This document shows positions 24,520-30,952 of a DNA stretch of 64,000 nt, piece after piece. The notes under the pieces are model-generated. The model did no database searches and was not told the origin of the DNA. It was given only the letters and a program-made list of their open reading frames with translations. The stretch lies in NCBI GenBank assembly GCA_036278735.1, contig DASUKM010000027.1, positions 1 through 64,000 of the forward strand. Reading direction: 5' to 3'. The position numbers were made by a program, and so were the translations under genes. Each line of letters starts with the position of its first letter. Within the stretch, counting starts at the first letter, position 1. Source of the DNA: DASUKM01 sp036278735 (GTDB taxonomy: Bacteria > Acidobacteriota > Vicinamibacteria > Vicinamibacterales > 2-12-FULL-66-21).

Positions 24520-24815
24520 GAACCGAGGACTCGCGGGACGGTGAACAGGCCGGCCGCGCGATCGGCGCCGCTCGCCTGACGGAGGACGTCGTCGCGCGCG
24601 AGCGAGGGAGCGGGCGCGTCGTCGCGGAGCGGCCCGGCGGCCGGCGAGAGCTGCGATGTCGGGGGCACCCCTTCGGTGTCCACCGCGGCCACCTGCTCCG
24701 CAAACGCGAGAATAGCCGCGAGCTGACGCGCGAACGTGGCCCGTTCGCCCTCCGACAATTCGAGCCGCGCCAGATGTGCCAGGCGCTCGACGTCGCCCCG
24801 ATCGAACGTCGTCAT
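24516..24815 (-). CDS. gatC: Asp/Glu-tRNA amidotransferase subunit C
   Basis: 99 residues from ATG 24813-24815; DVERLAHLARLELSEGERA and LAAILAFAEQVAAVDTEGVP are the GatC signature, with the usual LRDDAPAPS loop. GatC wraps GatA-GatB. The start overlaps the nfo stop and the stop overlaps gatA (ATGA both times). Confidence 0.94.
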   Translation of the reverse strand: MTTFDRGDVERLAHLARLELSEGERATFARQLAAILAFAEQVAAVDTEGVPPTSQLSPAAGPLRDDAPAPSLARDDVLRQASGADRAAGLFTVPRVLGS

Positions 24816-25753
24816 CGGCCGATAGTATCTCGCGCCGGCCTGCGGGCAAAGGCGCGGCGGCCGGCGGGGCGCCGCTCTGGTTCGATCAGGCCGCGCAGCG
24901 CGCCCAGGTTCATCGCGTCGAGCGGGTCGATCCCGATGCCGCGACGCCGGTCCGAGGTGTCCAGCTTTGGCGTTTCGAGCAGCATCGGCAGACCCGAGAA
25001 TCGCGGATCGTTGAGGATGCGCCGGAACGGCGCGAGCCCGAGACAGCCTTTTCCGATGTGTTCGTGTCGATCCACGCGGCTGCCGCACGGCTTCTTCGAA
25101 TCGTTCAGATGGAAGGCCTTCAGCCGGGACAAGCCCACGATCCGTTCGAACGCGTCGAACGTGTCGCGGTAACCGTCCGGCGTGCGGATGTCGTAGCCGG
25201 CAGCCAGCAGATGACACGTGTCGAGGCATACGCCAATCCGTCTCGACGCGCCGGCGCCGTCGATGATCGCGGCCAGATGTTCGAAGCGGTGCCCGAGATT
25301 GGTGCCCTGGCCGGCGGTGTGCTCGAGCAGAATCCGCGTGCCGGCGTATCGTCGCGAGGCGATCAACGCGCCCAGCCCTTCGGCGATGAGGCGCAGCCCG
25401 TCGGCCTCCGAGCCGCTCGTATAGGACCCCGGGTGCATCACCAGGCCGTCGAGGCCCAGCGTTTCGGCGCGGTCGAGTTCTTCGGCAAGCGCGTCGAGCG
25501 AGCGGCGCCGCAGCTCGGCGTCGGCCGCGGCGATGTTGATCAGATAGCTGTTGTGCGCGAGGACCGGCCGGATGCCCGTCTGCCGCACGCGCCGGCGGAA
25601 TTGCGCGATTTCGTCCCGGGGAAGCGGACGGGCGCGCCACTGGCCGGCCGATTTCGTGAAGATCTGCAGCGCCGCGCATCCGCTCGCTTCGGCGCGGTCG
25701 ACGGCGCGGAACAGCCCGCCCGCAATCGAGAGGTGCGCGCCGAGGCGGGGCAT
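24812..25753 (-). CDS. nfo: endonuclease IV (AP endonuclease)
   Basis: 313 residues from ATG 25751-25753. MPRLGAHLSIAGGL, VLAHNSYLINIAA, VMHPGSYTSG, LLEHTAGQGTNLG, CLDTCHLLAAGYDI and FHLNDSKKP give the three-zinc TIM-barrel site of EndoIV, which cuts abasic sites in base-excision repair. Length slightly over the usual 280 because of an arginine-rich C-terminal tail. First gene of its operon; a possible extended -10 (TGTGACAAT) lies 6 bases upstream. Confidence 0.95.
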   Translation of the reverse strand: MPRLGAHLSIAGGLFRAVDRAEASGCAALQIFTKSAGQWRARPLPRDEIAQFRRRVRQTGIRPVLAHNSYLINIAAADAELRRRSLDALAEELDRAETLGLDGLVMHPGSYTSGSEADGLRLIAEGLGALIASRRYAGTRILLEHTAGQGTNLGHRFEHLAAIIDGAGASRRIGVCLDTCHLLAAGYDIRTPDGYRDTFDAFERIVGLSRLKAFHLNDSKKPCGSRVDRHEHIGKGCLGLAPFRRILNDPRFSGLPMLLETPKLDTSDRRRGIGIDPLDAMNLGALRGLIEPERRPAGRRAFARRPARDTIGR

Positions 25754-25789
25754 CCGTCCATTGTCACACTCTGTGGCAAGATAACGCGC

Positions 25790-26680
25790 ATGCGTCGCCT
25801 GGTCCCGCTTGCCGCTCCGTTGGTCGCCGCGCTGCTGCTGCTGCCCGTTCCCGCACGGGCCTGGGGGTTCACGGCCCACAAGTACATCGTCTCGCGTGCG
25901 ATCGATCTGCTGCCCGCCGCCATCCGCCCATTCTTCGACGAGTACCGGACCACGATCGTCGAGCACGCGATTGATCCCGACACCTATCGCACCGTCGGCT
26001 GGCTCGCGGAGTCGCCGCGCCATTACGTCGACATGGATGCGTACGGGCCGTTCCCGTTCACGGCGCTCCCCCACGATTACGACGCGGCCGTCGCGAAGTT
26101 CGGCAAGGACACGATCGAGAAGAACGGCACACTGCCGTGGCGGCTCCAGGACATGCAGGATCGTCTGATCGAGGCCTTCGGGCAGACGTCGCCGTACGCC
26201 CGCGACGACATCAAGCTGTTCTCGTCGGTCGCGACGCACTATCTGGCCGACGCGTTTCAGCCGCTGCACGCGACGCTGAACCACGACGGGCAGCTCACCG
26301 GACAGCGGGGGATTCACGCGCGCTTCGAGACGGAGTTGTTCGAACGGTATCAGGCGCGGCTGCACATCACGCCGGGCCCGCTGGTGCCAGTGCCCAACGC
26401 GCGCGAGTTCGCGTTTGCCACGCTGGCCGACAGCCAGCAGCTCGTCGCGCCGATCCTGGCGGCCGATCGGGCCGCCGCCGCCGGACGGGACGAATACGAC
26501 GACCAGTACTTCGACGCGTTGCTCGCCCGCACGCAGCCGCTGCTCGAGAAGCGCCTCGGTCAAGCCATCACGGGGGTCGCGTCGCTGATCACTGCCGCCT
26601 GGGACGCGGCGGGCCGGCCCGCGCTGCCAGTCGATGCACCACCCCGCGTGCCCAGGAAGATCCGCCACGACGGGCGCTGA
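25790..26680 (+). CDS. secreted S1/P1-nuclease-like zinc enzyme
   Basis: 296 residues. A signal peptide (1-24, LLLPVPARA) is followed directly by WGFTAHKYIV: in S1/P1 nucleases and zinc phospholipases C the mature N-terminal Trp is itself a zinc ligand. Further ligand motifs: RHYVDMDAYG, and SVATHYLADAFQPLHATLNH with a following HARFETE. So a secreted or periplasmic phosphodiesterase acting on nucleic acid or phospholipid. It ends 3 bases before the heptamer array. Confidence 0.8.
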   Translation: MRRLVPLAAPLVAALLLLPVPARAWGFTAHKYIVSRAIDLLPAAIRPFFDEYRTTIVEHAIDPDTYRTVGWLAESPRHYVDMDAYGPFPFTALPHDYDAAVAKFGKDTIEKNGTLPWRLQDMQDRLIEAFGQTSPYARDDIKLFSSVATHYLADAFQPLHATLNHDGQLTGQRGIHARFETELFERYQARLHITPGPLVPVPNAREFAFATLADSQQLVAPILAADRAAAAGRDEYDDQYFDALLARTQPLLEKRLGQAITGVASLITAAWDAAGRPALPVDAPPRVPRKIRHDGR

Positions 26681-26683
26681 CGC

Positions 26684-27012
26684 CAGTCGCCAGTCGCCAG
26701 TCGCCAGTCGCCAGTCGCCAGTCGCCAGTCGCCAGTCGCCAGTCGCCAGTCACCAGTCACCAGTTACCAGTTACCAGTTACCAGTTACCAGTTACCAGTT
26801 ACCAGTTACCAGTTACCAGTTACCAGTTACGAGTTTCCAGTTTCCAGTTTCCTCCGCCCTCCGCCCTCCGTCTTCCGTCCTCCGCCCTCCGTCTTCCGCC
26901 CTCCGCCCTCCGTTCTCCGTCTTCCGTCCTCCGTCTTCCGTCCTCCGCCCTCCGTCCTCCGTCCTCCGCCCTCCGCCCTCCGTCCTCCGCCCTCCGTCCT
27001 CCGTCCTCCGTC
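26684..27012. repeat. 47 consecutive heptamers filling a convergent intergenic gap
   Basis: Exactly 329 bp in one uninterrupted 7-base phase: CAGTCGC x9, CAGTCAC x2, CAGTTAC x10, GAGTTTC, CAGTTTC x2, then 23 units of the CTCCGYC/TTCCGYC type. Neighbouring blocks of the CAG part differ by single-base steps. The array starts 3 bases after one stop codon and ends directly against the stop codon of the convergent gene. Reading frames through it (7-residue peptide period) are by-products of the repeat. Confidence 0.97.
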
Positions 27013-27687
27013 TTACATCGTCGCGCGCTGGAAGAAACTGGGGAAGTGCTCGAGACATAGCAAGTGCGCCACCTCCCTGACGCGGGCTTCCCGGGCGGCG
27101 GGGGGCTCGGCGAGCATTCCGCGCAGGGCCGACAGCGGTGCGCTCGGGCATGCCGACCAGACGACCACGTTGAGTCCCTGACGTGCGCCCCGCACCGACA
27201 GGAAGTGCCCGACGATCCGGAAGGCGAAGTAGTACCCGAAGAGGTTGGGTCCCGGCAGCAGGATGAGCGCCGCCGACGCGATCAGACCGAGGCTGTCGAT
27301 CGCGAGCCAGAAGCGGTGACGCTCGAAATCACGACTCAGACGATGGCGCAGCGCGGCCCGGGCCTGGGCTTCCGCGAGATCGTCAGGATAGAGCAGTTGG
27401 GCGCCAGCCTGGCCGCGCAGTGCCCAGAGCAGCCGCTGTTCGGCGATTGATTTGGCGATCCACTGCAGCAGGCGCCGCTTCGCGCGGGTCGGCCAGCCGG
27501 CGCGCTCGTCGGCCGCGCGCGACGGGGCGCGCCGTCCCTCCCGTTCGGCCTCGGCCACGACGGCGGAGAAGCGCCGCAGGAGCCGTCGCCAGACCCCCTT
27601 CGGCGGCTCGGGTGGTACGGCCGGTTCACGCACTTCGCAGTAGAGCTCGTACCGATCCACGGCGATCGGCACCAGATAGACATTCAT
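27013..27687 (-). CDS. membrane protein resembling mitochondrial K+/H+-exchange-related family
   Basis: 224 residues: MNVYLVPIAVDRYELYCEV at the start, a basic central part (KRRLLQWIAKSIAEQRLLW), RHRFWLAIDSLGLIASAALI and a hydrophobic LLPGPNLFGYYFAFRIVGH, giving two membrane segments (about 128-165). This pattern reminds me of proteins annotated as mitochondrial K+-H+ exchange-related in bacteria (PF10173); no biochemical role is established for those. Its TAA stop directly abuts the heptamer array; a TAAGGT lies 8 bases before its ATG. Confidence 0.55.
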   Translation of the reverse strand: MNVYLVPIAVDRYELYCEVREPAVPPEPPKGVWRRLLRRFSAVVAEAEREGRRAPSRAADERAGWPTRAKRRLLQWIAKSIAEQRLLWALRGQAGAQLLYPDDLAEAQARAALRHRLSRDFERHRFWLAIDSLGLIASAALILLPGPNLFGYYFAFRIVGHFLSVRGARQGLNVVVWSACPSAPLSALRGMLAEPPAAREARVREVAHLLCLEHFPSFFQRATM

Positions 27688-27998
27688 CTGGAATTACCTT
27701 AGCACTCGATCGCGCGCACGTTGACGGCCGGCACGGTCTGTGGCGAGCAGGTGGGCAGCGGCCGCTTCGCCCTCTCCGGCGCGCCGACGGCTGTCCGCAG
27801 ACCACCTCAGGATCGACGGTCTGTCACGGAAAAAGTTCGCGGGGGAACAGCAGATGAGCTGGCCGAAGGGTGAGGCGGACGGCGAGGGCCGTCCGGCATT
27901 CGAGCCGGGCAGCCCTTCATGGAACAGCACGGCGGCGACGCTCGCGCGCGCGCCGCGCCGTCGACGAGACGATCCTCAGCGCCCGCGGGGGGCGGGCG
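27688..27998. other. 311-base gap without recognisable gene
   Basis: Short overlapping frames exist on both strands (27694-27930 minus, 27740-28030 plus) but neither has family motifs or a convincing start. The only signal I see is the TAAGGT -10-like hexamer at 27696-27701 serving the gene to the left. Confidence 0.5.
27696..27701 (-). promoter_or_regulatory. -10-like TANNNT of the 27013-27687 gene
   Basis: TAAGGT on the minus strand, 8 bases before the ATG; no SD. Confidence 0.35.
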
Positions 27999-28142
27999 TC
28001 AGACGCGTCTTCCTGTCACCAGCCGGATGATGAACAGGATGATCGCGACGACCAGCAGAATGTAAATCAGGCCTCCCGCAATCTTCAGCGCGAGCCCGAG
28101 AATCCACAGAATCAGCAGAATGACGATGATCGTCCAGAGCAC
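27999..28142 (-). CDS. lmo0937-type small membrane protein
   Basis: 47 residues starting at GTG 28140-28142 behind SD GGAGGG. VLWTIIVILLILWILGLA and GGLIYILLVVAIILFIIRLV form two membrane helices joined by a short turn and ending RLVTGRRV, the pattern of the lmo0937/DUF5670 family of tiny membrane proteins, often linked to envelope stress. Function unknown. It is hidden inside a longer shadow frame. Confidence 0.8.
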   Translation of the reverse strand: MLWTIIVILLILWILGLALKIAGGLIYILLVVAIILFIIRLVTGRRV

Positions 28143-28246
28143 CTTTCCACCCTCCTCGCCGGCACGGTCGTCCGACGCGTCGCGCAACTGCAATGCGAGT
28201 GCCACGGCAAAGAGGTCACCACTGCCGTGTCCTCGCCGGCTGATCA

Positions 28247-28276
28247 TTGCGGCGGTGTCGAGGACCGCCCTATACT
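28247..28276 (+). promoter_or_regulatory. promoter of lpxD
   Basis: TTGCGG (28247-28252) and TATACT (28271-28276) with an 18-base spacer. The -10 ends 7 bases before the TTG start, which supports TTG over the GTG one base after the -10. Confidence 0.5.
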
Positions 28277-28283
28277 CGTGCCC

Positions 28284-29315
28284 TTGAAACTGCGCGAACT
28301 GGCGGAGCGTCTCGAGTGTCGTCTCGAGGGAGACGGCGAGATCGACGTCTCCCGCGTGGCGGGTCTCGAGCAAGCGGGTCCCGGCGACCTTTCCTTTTTC
28401 GCCAACCCGCGCTATGCGCCGCTGCTGGCGACGACGCGCGCCTCGGCGGTGATCCTGCGCGAAGGGCTCGCCGCGCCGTGTGCGATGCTGCGCACCGCGC
28501 ATCCGTATCTCGCCTTTGCGCGCGCGATCGAAGCGTTTGCGTCCCCGGCGGCTGCGCCTGCCGGCGTCCACCCACGCGCCCAGGTGGCGGCGAGCGCGAT
28601 CGTCGCGCCGGACGCGTCGGTCGGCCCCTTTGCGGTGATTGGCGAGGGGGCTCGGATCGGCGCCCGTACCGTCATTCACCCGCACGTCGTGGTCGGCGCC
28701 GGCGCGGCGGTCGGCGACGATTGCGTGGTGCACGCCCGGGTGTCCGTGCGGGAACGCGTGGTGATCGGCAACCGGGTCGTGCTGCAGGACGGCGCGGTGA
28801 TCGGGAGCGATGGTTTCGGGTTCGCGCGCCGGCCCGACGGCACGCATCACAAAATTCCACAGGTGGGAGGGGTCGTCGTCGAAGACGACGTGGAGATCGG
28901 GGCGAACACTACCGTCGATCGCCCGGCCATCGGCGAGACGCGCATCCGGGCCGGCTCGAAAATCGACAACCTCGTGCAGATCGCGCACGGCGTCACGATC
29001 GGGCGCAACGTCCTGCTCGCCGCGCAGGTCGGGATCGCGGGCAGCACCACCATCGAAGACGACGTGACGCTGGCCGGACAGGTCGGCGTGGCCGGACACC
29101 TGACGGTCGGCAAGGGGACGATCGCGACCGCGCAGACCGGTATTCCCAACTCGATCGCGCCGGGGCGGTTCGTCTCCGGCTACCCGGCGATCGACAACCG
29201 CGACTGGCTCAAGGCGTCGGTCCTGTTCCGCCGCCTGCCGGAGCTGCGCAAGACGATCGCCGATCTCGAACGCCGGCTCGCGGCTCTCGAGGCGGAGCTG
29301 CACACGCAGCGGTAG
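28284..29315 (+). CDS. lpxD: UDP-3-O-acylglucosamine N-acyltransferase
   Basis: 343 residues. An N-terminal uridine-binding domain (about 1-100, LSFFANPRYAPLLATTRASA) is followed by a left-handed beta-helix of hexapeptide repeats (100-300) with IGSDGFGFARRP, VEDDVEIGANTTVDR and the catalytic histidine in NLVQIAHGVTIG, then a C-terminal helix. LpxD adds the N-linked acyl chain in lipid A synthesis. TTG 28284 gives the family-typical start (KLRELAERL); an in-frame GTG lies 6 bases upstream. lpxA/fabZ are not adjacent. Confidence 0.93.
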   Translation: MKLRELAERLECRLEGDGEIDVSRVAGLEQAGPGDLSFFANPRYAPLLATTRASAVILREGLAAPCAMLRTAHPYLAFARAIEAFASPAAAPAGVHPRAQVAASAIVAPDASVGPFAVIGEGARIGARTVIHPHVVVGAGAAVGDDCVVHARVSVRERVVIGNRVVLQDGAVIGSDGFGFARRPDGTHHKIPQVGGVVVEDDVEIGANTTVDRPAIGETRIRAGSKIDNLVQIAHGVTIGRNVLLAAQVGIAGSTTIEDDVTLAGQVGVAGHLTVGKGTIATAQTGIPNSIAPGRFVSGYPAIDNRDWLKASVLFRRLPELRKTIADLERRLAALEAELHTQR

Positions 29316-29320
29316 TTCCG

Positions 29321-29503
29321 TCAGGCCATAAACCTGAATTATTTATCCCCAGCGCGGGACCCGCACTGGGGTGGCGTCCCCAAACCCTGTCGCTGGCCTG
29401 CGCCGCATTTTTCGTGTGCCTGACGGCCCGCTCCTACGGTTTTCTCCGCGAACGAACCTCGTCATCGCCGGGCGTTCCTGAATAATTCAGGATAAAGGCC
29501 TGA
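29321..29503. mobile_element. 183-bp inverted-repeat element (MITE-like candidate)
   Basis: The spacer after lpxD is bounded by 23-bp inverted ends (29321-29343 and 29481-29503) that match at 20 of 23 positions and begin TCAGGCC. Inside are a GC-rich hairpin (CCCCAG...CTGGGG, about 29347-29371) and a perfect palindrome CCTGAATAATTCAGG (29478-29492). No ORF of note lies inside. No target-site duplication is evident, so a MITE or a REP/BIME-type repeat are both possible. Confidence 0.5.
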
Positions 29504-29520
29504 CCCACACCGTCCCCCGC

Positions 29521-29548
29521 CTTCCGTCCTCCGTCCTCCGCCCTCCCC
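29521..29548. repeat. short heptamer array, CCTCCGY family (4 units)
   Basis: CTTCCGT, CCTCCGT, CCTCCGC, CCTCCCC in phase, just upstream of the M16 promoter; the same family as the last 23 units of the 26.7-27.0 kb array. Confidence 0.75.
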
Positions 29549-29554
29549 ATCTGT

Positions 29555-29560
29555 CATAAT
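29555..29560 (+). promoter_or_regulatory. -10-like hexamer of M16 operon
   Basis: CATAAT, 9 bases before the ATG at 29570, with no SD. Confidence 0.35.
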
Positions 29561-29569
29561 CGACACTCC

Positions 29570-30952
29570 ATGTCCTCCCGGGTGTTCCTGCGAGCTGCCG
29601 GCGCGGCGGCGCTGCTGGCGATCGCAGTCGCCGCCTCCTCGGTCGTGGACGCGGCGGTCCGGCCGCCGAAGCTCGACTACACGATGGCGACGCTGCCGAA
29701 CGGGCTGAAGGTGGTGTTCCTCGAAGACCATTCGACGCCCATCGTGCACCTGCAGATGTGGTATCACGTCGGGTCGAAGAACGAGCGCCCGGGCCGGACC
29801 GGCTTCGCGCACCTGTTCGAGCACATGATGTTCAAGGGCTCGAAGAACGTGGCACCCGAAGGGCATCCGTCGTACATCTCCAGCATCGGGGGGCAGAGCA
29901 ACGCCTACACGACCGAAGACGTGACGGTGTTCTGGGAGACGGTGCCGTCGCAGTATCTGCCGCTCGTGCTGTGGCTCGAGGCGGACCGCATGGCGTCGCT
30001 GCGAATCGAAGAGAAGACGTTCGAGACCGAGCGCGAGGTCGTCAAGGAAGAGCGCCGGATGCGAATCGAGAATCAGCCCTACGGCCGATTGCAGGAGCTG
30101 ATCGACGACCAGGCGTTCACCGTGCATCCCTACAAGCATCCGGTGATCGGGAGCATGCACGACCTCGAGGCGGCGTCCATCGACGACGTCCGCGACTTCT
30201 TCCACACGTACTACGTGCCGAACAACGCGACGGCGGTGCTCGTCGGCGACTTCGATTCGAAGCAGGCGCTGGCGCTCGTCACGCAGTACCTCGGGCCGGT
30301 GCCGACATCGGACCAACCGGTGCCGCGCGACATCCCGAAGGAGCCGCCGCAGACGAAGGAGAAGCGCGTCACGCTCGAAGAGCCGTGGCCGCTGCCCGCC
30401 GTCGTGGTGGCCTATCACGTCACGTACGACGGGCACCCGGATTCGTATCCCCTGCACATCGCGTCGAAGATTCTGTCCGACGGCGACAGCTCGCGCATCT
30501 ACCGCAAGCTGGTCTACGAGACCGGCATCGCGCTGGCCGCATTCGGCGGCGGGAACATCATCGAGGATCCGAACTTGTTCTTTGCCGTCGCGATCGTGCA
30601 GCCCGGGCACACCCCGGAGGAAGCGATCGACGCGCTGATTGGCGAGATGGATCGGCTGCGACAGGATCCCGTCGGCGCGCAGGAGCTGCAGCAGGCCAAG
30701 AACCAGTTCGCGCGCGACTACATCCTGGGACGGGAATCGGACCAGAGCAAGGCGGAACAGCTCGGGCACGCCGTCGTGATCCACGGCGACATCACGACCG
30801 CCGACGGCGAGTTCGACATCTTTCAGCGCACGACCGCGGCGGACGTCCAGCGCGTCGCACGGACCTACTTCACGCCCGGCAACCGGCTCGTCCTGACGAT
30901 TCTGCCGAAGCCGGCGGCGTCGGCCGACCAGGCCGCCGGCGGCGTCCGATGA
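29570..30952 (+). CDS. M16 zinc peptidase, catalytic subunit
   Basis: 460 residues with a signal peptide (1-28, ends SVVDAA). The inverted zinc motif HLFEH (81-85) and the distal glutamate in EREVVKEE (about 160) mark an active M16B (PqqL/processing-peptidase-like) enzyme; the second M16 half carries the conserved SRIYRKLVYETG. Exported, probably periplasmic. The stop overlaps the start of the next, motif-less M16 gene, a classic catalytic/non-catalytic pair. Confidence 0.92.
   Translation: MSSRVFLRAAGAAALLAIAVAASSVVDAAVRPPKLDYTMATLPNGLKVVFLEDHSTPIVHLQMWYHVGSKNERPGRTGFAHLFEHMMFKGSKNVAPEGHPSYISSIGGQSNAYTTEDVTVFWETVPSQYLPLVLWLEADRMASLRIEEKTFETEREVVKEERRMRIENQPYGRLQELIDDQAFTVHPYKHPVIGSMHDLEAASIDDVRDFFHTYYVPNNATAVLVGDFDSKQALALVTQYLGPVPTSDQPVPRDIPKEPPQTKEKRVTLEEPWPLPAVVVAYHVTYDGHPDSYPLHIASKILSDGDSSRIYRKLVYETGIALAAFGGGNIIEDPNLFFAVAIVQPGHTPEEAIDALIGEMDRLRQDPVGAQELQQAKNQFARDYILGRESDQSKAEQLGHAVVIHGDITTADGEFDIFQRTTAADVQRVARTYFTPGNRLVLTILPKPAASADQAAGGVR

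Noticed and set aside
26634..27080. Open frames with a 7-residue peptide period across 26.6-27.1 kb on both strands
   Set aside because: Three heptamers make 21 bp, so any frame through the array gives a 7-residue repeat peptide. No SD, no family similarity, and both flanking genes end at the array.
27740..28030. Small plus-strand ORF in the gap before lpxD
   Set aside because: No SD or motif; it overlaps the well-supported 47-residue membrane protein on the other strand.
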